From IMG/VR virus record IMGVR_UViG_3300045996_002337, positions 175,971-239,970 of that record: a stretch of DNA of 64,000 bases. One strand, given 5' to 3'. This DNA comes from a virus. Every line of letters begins with the position of its first letter. Within the stretch, counting starts at the first letter, position 1. Under the pieces are notes generated by a model that made no database searches, was not told the origin of the DNA, and saw nothing but the letters and a program-made list of their open reading frames with translations. The translations under genes were made by a program, and so were the position numbers. Positions 27,981 to 35,432 of the stretch are shown here, piece by piece.

Positions 27981-29032
27981 TTTGCAAGCTCGTTTGGAAT
28001 GAAGGCGCGGCCGGCCCGCCAGTGTTTTTGCGTTTGAACATGATTGGCGCGAACGAACTTTGCCACGCTCTTGCGAAAATCGCCGTAGCTAAACTCACCA
28101 GCAATCCGAACCACGTAACCTTCGTCCTTTTCAAAGTCTAGACTCTTCTCAATGTCACGAACAGTTTTCTCATCCCACATGCCATCATAAAGAACTGGGA
28201 CAGGTGTTAGGCCGAGCAGCTCACACCAGACGATGGTGTCATCCCACCTCAAGCAGCGGTTCTTTGCATCCCAAATGCTAAAGCACATGAAGTATGAAGG
28301 CAGGGCGGTGTAGTGAATCGAGTGCTCGGCCCAGAGGTTCTCGCCGCAAACACGCCAGCCTTCAGGAAGATTGAAGCAGACGTTCTCGATCAGGAACTTC
28401 TTGACCCAGGCCCGGTCTTCGCCACCACGGCTGTCAATCGAACGTGCGTGAATGTGACCATCGCTGTACGCGGTGGTGTTCTCACCGTCCATCTTCTTGG
28501 TGATGACTACACGGCGACCTTCAAACTGCGAGCAGTCCTTCAGGGCTTTGTCGTCGTCTTGTTTTCCAGGAGACCAGGGGAGGTGGAACGTCCGCTCGTA
28601 CTTGACGTACGAGGTAAACAGATCCAACGCTCCACCCGCGGCCAGAACTTTCTGTACGGACTCGTCAAAGAAGAGCTCGCCCTTGGCGCGGCGACCGTCA
28701 GCAAGTACTGGGTTTCCCCATTTGTCGTACTGATGGTCAGGGTAGAAGTGCGGAGGAACCACGATCTTCGTGATGCCTGCTGCTTGACGCACGTCCTCGA
28801 CCGAGTAGAACGTTTTCTCGCAGAGAAGATGATGCAGCTCGCACACGGTCGCGCCGTTCTCGAGATAGTAGCCACCATCTGGCCACAGCCGCCGCTCGAG
28901 AATGTGATGCGCGTCGAGCTTGCCCTCAGGGGTTTGCGCTGCAGTGATTCCGCAGAAAACGCACTTGTGACCATCTCGAAGGAACACACCTTCGCGGAAG
29001 TTGTCTCGAGTAAGTAGTTTGGGCTCTGCCAT
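27977..29032 (-). CDS. HNH nuclease-RNA ligase fusion
   Basis: 351 aa. N-terminal HNH domain: GHKCVFCGITAAQTPEGKLD, AHHILERRLWPDGGYY, ATVCELHH. From about residue 150 an RNA ligase (Rnl-type nucleotidyltransferase): YERTFHLPWSPGK, then motif I VVITKKMDGENTTAYSDG (K-x-D-G, AMP attachment), HARSIDS, VCGENLWAEHSIHY (motif III) and EGYVVR (motif IV). It probably seals RNA breaks such as cleaved tRNAs; the HNH part is unusual. ATG at 29032 has GGAG 6 nt upstream; TATAAT at 29054. Confidence 0.83.
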   Translation of the reverse strand: MAEPKLLTRDNFREGVFLRDGHKCVFCGITAAQTPEGKLDAHHILERRLWPDGGYYLENGATVCELHHLLCEKTFYSVEDVRQAAGITKIVVPPHFYPDHQYDKWGNPVLADGRRAKGELFFDESVQKVLAAGGALDLFTSYVKYERTFHLPWSPGKQDDDKALKDCSQFEGRRVVITKKMDGENTTAYSDGHIHARSIDSRGGEDRAWVKKFLIENVCFNLPEGWRVCGENLWAEHSIHYTALPSYFMCFSIWDAKNRCLRWDDTIVWCELLGLTPVPVLYDGMWDEKTVRDIEKSLDFEKDEGYVVRIAGEFSYGDFRKSVAKFVRANHVQTQKHWRAGRAFIPNELAK

Positions 29033-29053
29033 GTTATTCTCCATTTACAGAGG

Positions 29054-29082
29054 ATTATAACGTCAATAGAGGCTCTTGTACA
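29054..29082 (-). promoter_or_regulatory. TGTACA-N17-TATAAT promoter of the RNA ligase operon
   Basis: TGTACA at 29077-29082, TATAAT at 29054-29059; lies in the 3' end of the 75-aa gene. Confidence 0.7.
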
Positions 29083-29290
29083 TAGTTGCCAGCATCTGTT
29101 TGGCAACTTTGCGACCTTCTTCCGTAATGAACGCATGGTTAAAGTGATGATTGGAACAATGGCGGGCGGCCAGTCCGTTTCGCTCAAGCTCAATGATGTG
29201 GCCAGCGTGGGCGTCGACAGACATCGGCGTTTGCCCTTCATCCAAGGCAAGCAGGACAATAGCTGCCCCATGACATGAGAGTGAAGACAT
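29063..29290 (-). CDS. Unknown 75-aa protein, winged-helix-like
   Basis: LDEGQTPMSVDAHAGHIIEL followed by ERNGLA and AFITEEGRKVA looks like a small winged helix (helix-turn-helix then a beta wing). Start overlaps the preceding stop (TGATG). Identification tentative. Confidence 0.6.
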   Translation of the reverse strand: MSSLSCHGAAIVLLALDEGQTPMSVDAHAGHIIELERNGLAARHCSNHHFNHAFITEEGRKVAKQMLATMYKSLY

Positions 29291-29598
29291 CAGAGTGGCA
29301 CCCCGATGAGATGACAGCTTTCAACGCCAAACTTGACAGCCTTGTCAAGGCCGTCCTTATCATCAGCGGCTTTCATCCTCGTCATCATGTCAAGGTAGTG
29401 ATGCGCGAGATCGACCGCGTTGTGGACGTTTTTCGCTTTCAGCAGCGCGCGTTCAACGGCTGGGGCATTTGCCGAGATTGCATGAATGGCGGAGCAGGCA
29501 GCGGACCGCAGATCAAGTGGATCTGGCTTGATGGCCGGAGGCAATGAAGCAGCGGCGGCCGTGTTGGTCGCCACAATCAACGCAAAGAGCAAACTCAT
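29290..29598 (-). CDS. Secreted 102-aa protein
   Basis: MSLLFALIVATNTAAAASLP is a signal peptide; the mature helical domain has two Cys (RSAACSA and VESCHL). AGAGG upstream and a TATAAT box at about 29621. Function unknown. Confidence 0.65.
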   Translation of the reverse strand: MSLLFALIVATNTAAAASLPPAIKPDPLDLRSAACSAIHAISANAPAVERALLKAKNVHNAVDLAHHYLDMMTRMKAADDKDGLDKAVKFGVESCHLIGVPL

Positions 29599-29639
29599 GG
29601 AATCACCTCTGTTAAGATGATTCCATTATAACACAGGAT

Positions 29640-29996
29640 TTAGTCTTCCATGCGCTCAAGCAGTGCATCTTCTTCGCCTTGTCCTGATTCAATGTAGGCG
29701 TTCGAACCGTATGCCGGTCGGGCCCATTCCCAGTTTGCGAAACCGACGGGGAGCTTGCCCTTCTTGAAACGTTCGGTGAGGCGGGCCGCGAACTCTTCGG
29801 CGAAGGGCAGAACTTCGTGCTCATAGCCAATTGCGAGTCGAAGGCGCAGGCGATTGCCGTTCTCGTCTTCGGCGCAGACGTAAGCTGCAGATCGAATGAT
29901 TTCACCGCGAGGATTGTCGTAGTCAGCCATTTCGGAATTGTGACCTACGACAACCAGGTCCGTGCTACCGAAGAACGTGAGGTTGGATGTTTGCAT
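29640..29996 (-). CDS. Unknown 118-aa protein
   Basis: MQTSNLTFFGSTDLVVVGHN; beta-rich with a charged C-terminus ending EEDALLERMED. ATG is 6 nt after TATAAT and has no Shine-Dalgarno: leaderless candidate. Confidence 0.65.
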   Translation of the reverse strand: MQTSNLTFFGSTDLVVVGHNSEMADYDNPRGEIIRSAAYVCAEDENGNRLRLRLAIGYEHEVLPFAEEFAARLTERFKKGKLPVGFANWEWARPAYGSNAYIESGQGEEDALLERMED

Positions 29997-30002
29997 GAAT
30001 GC

Positions 30003-30031
30003 ATTATAACATCCAACCTGATTTATGTAGA
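30003..30031 (-). promoter_or_regulatory. TCTACA-N17-TATAAT promoter
   Basis: -35 at 30026-30031, -10 at 30003-30008, then 6 nt to the ATG at 29996. Confidence 0.65.
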
Positions 30032-30065
30032 ACTGTTACACAAAATGTTCAACCTTGGCCGTATC

Positions 30066-30073
30066 CATAAATA
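30066..30073 (+). promoter_or_regulatory. T4-late-like octamer CATAAATA
   Basis: 30 nt before the solute-binding lipoprotein start; drives the plus-strand trio at 30103-32179. Confidence 0.6.
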
Positions 30074-30102
30074 GAGGTTTGAGGATGATGAGGAGAACGA
30101 AC

Positions 30103-30861
30103 ATGGCAAAACTTTTCGCCGTGCTTTTGCTCACGCTGCTGACTGGTTGTTTTAATCACGTTGATGAGTCAAAGATTCCACTGACTGAGGATGAGCTGGC
30201 ATACATTGCTGGGCACCCTACGGTCACCTTCGCGGCCGAGGATAATCGACCTCCATACATTTTTGTGGAGGGCGATCAAGTGAAGGGGCTTTCGACCGAG
30301 TACATTGAGCTGATCGCAAAGAAGACGGGTCTTAAATTCCAGCCTGTTAAAACGGGCAGCTACATCGAAAGCATGGACGCATTAGAAATGGAAAAGGTAG
30401 ATGTGATGACCTCCATCAGGCCAACTCCGGAAAATACTCGGTTTATGGGCTTCACCCCGCCAATTGCATATCAGGGCGGTGTTTACGTTTTTCGGGTAAA
30501 CACTCTTCCTCGTTCTCCGCTTACAACTGGACTTCACAAAGGGTGTCCAGCCCGAGGCTACCTCGTGTCTAGATTTCCGGACATGCAGCTCGTTGACACA
30601 GTTGATGATGAAGAAGCGATTTCCCTTCTTCATAAAGGGCTGCTAGACGGAGTGGTCACTGATGCTGGAACAGCACGATACCTAACAAACAAAAGTGACG
30701 TTCAAGTGCGGTGGGCTTCCATTAACTTCGACTTCCCGTTTTCATTTGCATACAACAGCAATGCTGTCACGCTTGGCAGCATTCTAACAAAAGCTATCTC
30801 CTCAATCACCCCCGAGGATAAGCACACCATCAATTCACGTTGGTTAGTAGGAACAAAATAA
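30103..30861 (+). CDS. Family 3 solute-binding lipoprotein (BvgS/EvgS VFT-like)
   Basis: 252 aa. Lipobox LTGC after MAKLFAVLLLTLL. The rest is a Venus-flytrap domain as in SBP_bac_3 and BvgS sensors: LAYIAGHPTVTFAAEDNRPP, GLSTEYIELIAKKTGLKFQP, KVDVMTSIRPTPENTRFMGF, TPPIAYQGGVYVF, ISLLHKGLLDGVVTDAGTARY. Outer- or inner-membrane-tethered ligand binder. AGGAG 8 nt before the ATG at 30103. TAATG overlap with paralog D repeats the layout of the TAXI-B-A module on the other strand. Confidence 0.82.
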   Translation: MAKLFAVLLLTLLTGCFNHVDESKIPLTEDELAYIAGHPTVTFAAEDNRPPYIFVEGDQVKGLSTEYIELIAKKTGLKFQPVKTGSYIESMDALEMEKVDVMTSIRPTPENTRFMGFTPPIAYQGGVYVFRVNTLPRSPLTTGLHKGCPARGYLVSRFPDMQLVDTVDDEEAISLLHKGLLDGVVTDAGTARYLTNKSDVQVRWASINFDFPFSFAYNSNAVTLGSILTKAISSITPEDKHTINSRWLVGTK

Positions 30862-31523
30862 TGGTCATGAAGGTAACTCCCACCACTACCGCCCGTGAAG
30901 AGCGCACGTGGAAAACTCTAGCAATTGCCGCGTGTGGCGTTGCAGCCCTAACTGCGGGGCTCGTCGTGTACAAGGGGTGGGACGTGAAGGAACGAGTTGA
31001 CAATCTGCCACCTGTTATCTCAAACACAAAATTTCAAATTTCTGATCGTTCAAAAGACGCGCTGGTTGAATACATGCGTGAAGAGCCGCTCATTGTCGGC
31101 GTTGCAGCTGTTGAAGTTGATCTTGCAAAGAACACGCGCCGCACTGTTTTCTTTCAGGCAAGCTTGTCAGCTCTTCAGCGGGTGTGGGATGATTATCTAA
31201 CACGCAGAGCCCCACCACCTGCAGTCTTTTCAGCTTCTTCACCTGCCCAGCAAAATGAGCGCATGGCGCACGTGATCAATGGCAACTTTGACTGTCGCCC
31301 ATTTAGAGACACTGTCGGCTTCAAATACTATCCAGAGGCAGAGAACTTTGCACCCTGGATCTGCTCAATTTCCGTTCCGCCTGGATTTACCGGCGGGGAT
31401 TTTAGCGGCTTCATTACGTTTTACTTAACGCGAGAACCAGAAGACGCTGAAATGAAGAAGATGACAAAGAACGCAATTGAGCTGTCAGCTTTGATTCACC
31501 GTCGCGATATCCAGAAGAAATAA
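30861..31523 (+). CDS. Membrane-anchored periplasmic protein, paralog D of five
   Basis: 220 aa. Membrane helix near residues 22-40 (IAACGVAALTAGLVVYKGW), then ISDRSKDALVEYM, VDLAKNTRRTVFF, VINGNFDCRPF, WICSISVPPGFTGGDFSGFI and LIHRRDI. The ATG overlaps the previous TAA and has AGGA 8 nt upstream. Same architecture as paralogs A, B, C and E. Confidence 0.78.
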   Translation: MVMKVTPTTTAREERTWKTLAIAACGVAALTAGLVVYKGWDVKERVDNLPPVISNTKFQISDRSKDALVEYMREEPLIVGVAAVEVDLAKNTRRTVFFQASLSALQRVWDDYLTRRAPPPAVFSASSPAQQNERMAHVINGNFDCRPFRDTVGFKYYPEAENFAPWICSISVPPGFTGGDFSGFITFYLTREPEDAEMKKMTKNAIELSALIHRRDIQKK

Positions 31524-31537
31524 GGATTGTTCACATA

Positions 31538-32179
31538 ATGCAAAACAGACCAGACCGCCTACAGTTTTGGAAACTGATCACCATCGTCTTTACGCTCATT
31601 AGCATTGTGGCCTTGGGCATCTTTGGATTTCAGCAACGTCAACCGATCGCTCTTCAAATTGTCGGGAAGCGAGTCAATTTAGATAGTGGACGAATGCCGG
31701 CACCAAGTGACGCGTCTATCAGCGAGCTGCAGGATTTTACCGAAGCCGGGGGAAACATCATGGGCATCAACGTCATTCGAGTGGATTTTAGAATGAACAC
31801 CCGCAATACGACGTTCCGTCATTTTAAGGAACCTGCAGTAACTGCTGCTTGGGAAAAATTTCTTGAGACGCAGCAGGTGGCACCGCTGTTTGGCTCTAAC
31901 GAACAGACAAACCAACGTCTGATTAACCTGATCAATGGTCAATTTCTGTGCGTTAATACCACGAACACCGTGGCGGCGCAATTGATTCCTGAAGTTGCAT
32001 CACACAGTCAAACTACGTGTATGGCACCGATCCCGCCTGGCTACGGCGACTTCGTCGGCTTCATCAATGTGTTCCTTCGCAAGGCACCCTCAGTGCAGGA
32101 GATCACTGAGCTTGAAGAATCAACTAGAAAATTGGCGATTGACATCTACGAACGAGACGTCGTAAAAACTAAAAAATGA
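31538..32179 (+). CDS. Membrane-anchored periplasmic protein, paralog E of five
   Basis: 213 aa. Membrane helix near residues 13-30 (ITIVFTLISIVALGIFGF), then DASISELQDFTEAGG, VDFRMNTRNTTF, LINGQFLCVNTTNT, TCMAPIPPGYGDFVGFINVF and DIYERDV. Last gene before a strong terminator. Shares the Cys pair, the PP-G-F-G loop and the acidic tail with the other paralogs. Confidence 0.78.
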   Translation: MQNRPDRLQFWKLITIVFTLISIVALGIFGFQQRQPIALQIVGKRVNLDSGRMPAPSDASISELQDFTEAGGNIMGINVIRVDFRMNTRNTTFRHFKEPAVTAAWEKFLETQQVAPLFGSNEQTNQRLINLINGQFLCVNTTNTVAAQLIPEVASHSQTTCMAPIPPGYGDFVGFINVFLRKAPSVQEITELEESTRKLAIDIYERDVVKTKK

Positions 32180-32180
32180 A

Positions 32181-32210
32181 GAAAGGGTCCGTAAGGACCC
32201 TTTCTTTTTT
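32181..32210. terminator. Bidirectional terminator
   Basis: AAAGGGTCC-GTAA-GGACCCTTT stem with TTTTTT on the plus side and matching A residues, so it also serves the convergent minus-strand gene. Confidence 0.85.
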
Positions 32211-33112
32211 CAGCGGTACTTGAACAGCTCGCGTCGGGATCGGGCTGCCGAGTCTTCCTTGAACTCTGCAGTACCAACGAGGCCAAAGCGCTTGAGCAGC
32301 TTGCGGCCAGCGATGCGCTTTTTGAAGTAGTAACGCCCGCTTGGGCATGGGCTTTGTCGGTAGCCGTAGCCAGGAACAGCAGGAGCCGGAACAGCAGCGT
32401 CTTGGTAGACGTATTCCTTGTCACCTTGCTTCTTCTTCTCGTCGGTGGTCAGAGCGTCCCAGGTGGCGCTGTTGATTCGCCGCCAGGGGCGAACGTAACG
32501 TACGGTTGGAGGGGTGCGATCTACGATCGCAAAAACCCACCAGACGCCATCTTGGAAGTAGAGGTGGTGATCCTTATCGACGACACGGAACACAGCATCC
32601 TGGCGCGTCTTAAGCTCCTCAGCCTCCTTCACCTTGTAGGAAGGGTCGTTGTCCTTCTCAGTCGTGCAGAGAATTTTGGTGGTGGGGTGCACGTAGAAGT
32701 TGCGACGCCAGCTCTTTGCAACTGGGGTCCAGCCATCGTAGGCGTTGAAGGTGCACACGACACCATCGATCAGCTTGGTCTTGGTTTCGACGAAATCGAG
32801 CAGCAGGTGCTGGTGAACGTGGTCCTTGATCTGACTGCGACGGTCGAAGAGCTCGGAAACTTCGCTGTAGACGACGTCCCAGTTCTTGCCGACTTGCTTT
32901 CGGACCCAGCGTTCGAGCGGGTTCAGCAGGTCGCCAAAGCGCTTGCGGTCCTGCTTCTTTTGGTTGCGGCGCTGAGCCATGATGGACTCTTTGCCGCCGC
33001 TGAACTCCTCGTCGAAGATCGAGTTGAGCTTGCAGCGACGAATTTGTCCGAACTTGTTGCGGCTGCCCCGACGCGGATCCTCGGTGAGGACGCGGTTGAA
33101 GTCTTTACGCAT
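32210..33112 (-). CDS. Unknown 300-aa protein
   Basis: Arg/Lys-rich. N-terminus MRKDFNRVLTEDPRRGSRNK, then LNPLERWVRKQVGKNWDVVY followed by SEVSELFD, a C-terminal YYFKKRIAGRKLLKRFGLVG. Resembles a hypothetical family scattered in bacterial and phage genomes; function unknown. AAAGGAG before the ATG is inside an inverted repeat (33118-33164) that could hide the ribosome-binding site. Confidence 0.72.
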   Translation of the reverse strand: MRKDFNRVLTEDPRRGSRNKFGQIRRCKLNSIFDEEFSGGKESIMAQRRNQKKQDRKRFGDLLNPLERWVRKQVGKNWDVVYSEVSELFDRRSQIKDHVHQHLLLDFVETKTKLIDGVVCTFNAYDGWTPVAKSWRRNFYVHPTTKILCTTEKDNDPSYKVKEAEELKTRQDAVFRVVDKDHHLYFQDGVWWVFAIVDRTPPTVRYVRPWRRINSATWDALTTDEKKKQGDKEYVYQDAAVPAPAVPGYGYRQSPCPSGRYYFKKRIAGRKLLKRFGLVGTAEFKEDSAARSRRELFKYR

Positions 33113-33117
33113 TTTTC

Positions 33118-33164
33118 TCCTTTCAGGTTAAAGTACACTAGTGCATACTAAAAACCTGAAAGGA
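33118..33164 (-). promoter_or_regulatory. Hairpin that could sequester the ribosome-binding site
   Basis: 12-bp perfect inverted repeat (33118-33129 with 33153-33164): in the mRNA UCCUUUCAGGUU pairs with AACCUGAAAGGA, which includes the AAGG of the Shine-Dalgarno. The 23-nt loop contains the palindrome CACTAGTG. Confidence 0.6.
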
Positions 33165-33216
33165 AATGAGGTGGAAGAATTGGTGCATGTGAAGATTATA
33201 CAATGTCGGAGGTCAA

Positions 33217-33606
33217 TTATTTACGGTATTTTGCGACCTCGGTTTCGCGGTAGCCGGGCGGATAAGTGGGGTACATGACGTCGACCTGTTGCCACTTGGG
33301 CACATCATTGAAGATGGACCAGTCGTTCGTAGCATTGAATCGGTCAAGGCGCTCTTGAATTTGCTGTCGTGAGAGGCTGGTCGAGAAGTCGTAGGTTTTC
33401 ATGGTCACGTTTTTGCAGGCATGCTCAATTGCTGCGGTGACACGAAGATTTGCAGCATTCAGACCATCGCAGGTGGCTTGAGCTACCTCTTCCTCGGTGA
33501 GGTCGAACTGGAGGCCACCGACATGTTGGCCGTCGGGGCCCACGATGAAGATGCTCCATTCATTGCAGTATTTGCCGCAGTCAAAATCGCGTCGGAGAGT
33601 GTACAT
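33217..33606 (-). CDS. Unknown 129-aa protein
   Basis: MYTLRRDFDCGKYCNEWSIF, then VGGLQFDLTEEEVAQATCDG and repeated WSIF. Contains four Cys. TGATG overlap with the gene before. Not recognised. Confidence 0.65.
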   Translation of the reverse strand: MYTLRRDFDCGKYCNEWSIFIVGPDGQHVGGLQFDLTEEEVAQATCDGLNAANLRVTAAIEHACKNVTMKTYDFSTSLSRQQIQERLDRFNATNDWSIFNDVPKWQQVDVMYPTYPPGYRETEVAKYRK

Positions 33607-34067
33607 CAGTTGTGTCCAATCAATTCATCAAGAAAGCCAAGATCTTCACCAAAGAACTGAATCATTTTATCACGTTCTGCGAAGGATGTAAACCTCAACG
33701 CGTAATGCCAGTCATCGTTGCCGAGGAAGAAGGCGATCGCAGGTTTTTGCCAGTTCAGTTCTGCAACTGCTTTAACAGCTTCGTCTTGGTTGTCAACGTG
33801 AATGCCCGGGAGTTCGCTGTCAAAGAGCGCTTGCGTCATTTCATCGTTGAAGAACACCGGCAACACAAAAGCAGGGTGACCATCAACGTGCGCTTCATGC
33901 GCAATTGCGGTGAAGCAATTGTAGACAGGCTTGTCCCACGTTTGATAGATTGGTGGTGCTGTGTACGGCGTGACAACGATAAACCCTGCCAGTCGGAACT
34001 CCTTCCGCCAGCTCTTGTAATAGTCAGACGTTTGAACTCGAGCTGGGTTGATCAGCAGATTTTTCAC
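33606..34067 (-). CDS. Unknown 153-aa protein, GTG start
   Basis: From the GTG at 34067: KNLLINPARVQTSDYYKSWR, aromatic-rich core (WDKPVYNCFTAIAHEAHVDG, FLGNDDWHYALRF). Upstream in-frame codons overlap the oxygenase-like gene, so the GTG (GGATGG 7 nt upstream) is preferred. Overlap 44 nt. Not recognised. Confidence 0.6.
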   Translation of the reverse strand: MKNLLINPARVQTSDYYKSWRKEFRLAGFIVVTPYTAPPIYQTWDKPVYNCFTAIAHEAHVDGHPAFVLPVFFNDEMTQALFDSELPGIHVDNQDEAVKAVAELNWQKPAIAFFLGNDDWHYALRFTSFAERDKMIQFFGEDLGFLDELIGHN

Positions 34068-34422
34068 GGCGAAGCCATCCAATTGAAAGAAGGTACATGG
34101 ACTCGTTCGAGAAGATGAAGTCGACTGGATCCATACGGTGTTTGTAGAGGTCGGGGCGAAAGAGAATGCCACGACCGCCAAGGAAGATCTTCGCTGGGCC
34201 CTTCACGTGCATCTTGCCTGTGCCGATGCAGGGGCTCTTCAGCGCGATGTTCAGACGGTGGTGCTCGTAACCTGGCGCGGCGGGGTCGGTGTGCTCAGGG
34301 ATTCCACAACCAACGGGAATCTTGATGAGGTAGACGTCGAACTTCAGGAGCTTCGAAGCTGCGAGCAGCATCTTGCTGTAGCCGCTTAGCTGACGACCAG
34401 TGTCCCAACGAAGCCATTTCAT
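34024..34422 (-). CDS. Cupin/2OG-oxygenase-like protein
   Basis: 132 aa. IPVGCGIPEHTDPAAPGYEH followed by HRLNIAL has the His-x-Asp pair and HR of a double-stranded beta-helix oxygenase, and PDLYKHRMDPV supplies a later His. Size and pattern fit small phage 2OG-Fe(II) oxygenase or aspartyl-hydroxylase-like proteins. Starts at 34422 by TAATG overlap with the 38-aa gene. Substrate unknown. Confidence 0.6.
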   Translation of the reverse strand: MKWLRWDTGRQLSGYSKMLLAASKLLKFDVYLIKIPVGCGIPEHTDPAAPGYEHHRLNIALKSPCIGTGKMHVKGPAKIFLGGRGILFRPDLYKHRMDPVDFIFSNESMYLLSIGWLRREKSADQPSSSSNV

Positions 34423-34538
34423 TACCATTTCCCGCAGCACTTGCACGCCGAAGTGTAATAGGGAGTGCCGAATTGATTTAACCGTCTAAATGGAACGTAT
34501 TCATTGCGGCCAAGCAACTTACAAATGAAATGTTTCAT
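34422..34538 (-). CDS. Small 38-aa Cys-containing protein
   Basis: MKHFICKLLGRNEYVPFRRL, ending in a CKCCGKW tail that could bind zinc. Start overlaps the GIY-YIG stop (ATGA) and stop overlaps the next start (TAATG), which strongly supports it. Confidence 0.65.
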   Translation of the reverse strand: MKHFICKLLGRNEYVPFRRLNQFGTPYYTSACKCCGKW

Positions 34539-34861
34539 GCGGTGTTCAGGGTTGCACCCTGCTCCTTAGTGATTTCGCGTTCACGAGTGTGGGCTTCTGC
34601 CTTTCCGCGAACTGTCTCGACTACTTCTACCTTGAAGGAGGTGGGACCGTGGCTGCGAATTGCTTCGCACAGCTTCCAGTCCTTTCCTTGAGTTAGGGCC
34701 CGGGTTACGTGGCGTTGCCACCGGCCTTCGACAGCCTTCTTTGGCGTCATGCCGGAGCATACAGTCATTCCAACGTAGAACTCTCCGGTCTTCGTGTTGA
34801 GGATCCGATAGATGGCGTGCATCCGATCAGATCGCTTTTTACGTTTCGGCTTGATGTCCAT
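34535..34861 (-). CDS. GIY-YIG-like nuclease
   Basis: 108 aa. HAIYRILNTKTGEFYVGMT is the GIY...YIG strand pair (IYR/YVG), followed by GRWQRHVTRAL (conserved Arg and His) and FKVEVVETV, with a final E near KEQG. Single catalytic domain. The ATG is 5 nt after TATAAT without a Shine-Dalgarno: leaderless candidate. Confidence 0.75.
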   Translation of the reverse strand: MDIKPKRKKRSDRMHAIYRILNTKTGEFYVGMTVCSGMTPKKAVEGRWQRHVTRALTQGKDWKLCEAIRSHGPTSFKVEVVETVRGKAEAHTREREITKEQGATLNTA

Positions 34862-34866
34862 GAGTC

Positions 34867-34895
34867 ATTATAACACGACTCATGGAGGTTGAACA
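34867..34895 (-). promoter_or_regulatory. TGTTCA-N17-TATAAT promoter
   Basis: -35 at 34890-34895 and extended -10 (TGTTATAAT) at 34867; 5 nt to the ATG. Confidence 0.7.
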
Positions 34896-34923
34896 TACTT
34901 GATTTCGCTGTTTTACTTCACGC

Positions 34924-35430
34924 TTATCGTAATCTTCCAGGTTTAACTAATGTCCCAGTGACATGCACTATGAACATACCATCTTCCTTCGTGTGTGGAC
35001 CGTTTTTGAGACCGCTCATTGCCATGCCACTCTTCGGCCCGCTAACCGTAATCTCTAGGTCCGACAGTGCAAATCCCATTGCCCCACCTTTTGCTTTTAT
35101 TTTAGCAATAGCCTTTTCAAGCGCTGATTTGGAATCTGGGTGACGGAGGCCGAGCGCTATAGTCAGATCAACCTTTGGGATATTTTTTTCCCAATTGTTT
35201 GCAAGGCGACCCGCATCTTTTGGGAACCATTGATCTTCACGAATTTTTTCTGGTAAGGACTGCACAATTGAATTATTGAGAGCAAGCCATACTTCCTTAA
35301 AGTTTCGTTCCGAAATCTTGACGGGTCTTGTTGTTCTGCCGGGCGACGAATCAGTTTTATCTCTACTTCCAAGCAAATGATTACGATCATTTGCGTTTCG
35401 TTTATTCTCAAACAGGTCACTGACTTTCAT
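34924..35430 (-). CDS. Unknown 168-aa protein
   Basis: MKVSDLFENKRNANDRNHLL start of the type seen in phage head-prohead genes, then Lys-rich central helices and a beta-rich C-terminus (GMFIVHVTGTLVKPGRLR). GAAGGA upstream. Part of the 34924-36685 run. Unknown. Confidence 0.65.
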   Translation of the reverse strand: MKVSDLFENKRNANDRNHLLGSRDKTDSSPGRTTRPVKISERNFKEVWLALNNSIVQSLPEKIREDQWFPKDAGRLANNWEKNIPKVDLTIALGLRHPDSKSALEKAIAKIKAKGGAMGFALSDLEITVSGPKSGMAMSGLKNGPHTKEDGMFIVHVTGTLVKPGRLR

Positions 35431-35432
35431 AT

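Noticed and set aside
28313-29017. 234-aa plus-strand open frame
   Set aside because: Antisense of the RNA ligase gene, which has clear motifs.
32354-33151. 265-aa plus-strand open frame
   Set aside because: Antisense of the 300-aa gene; Leu/Val-rich shadow with no start signals.
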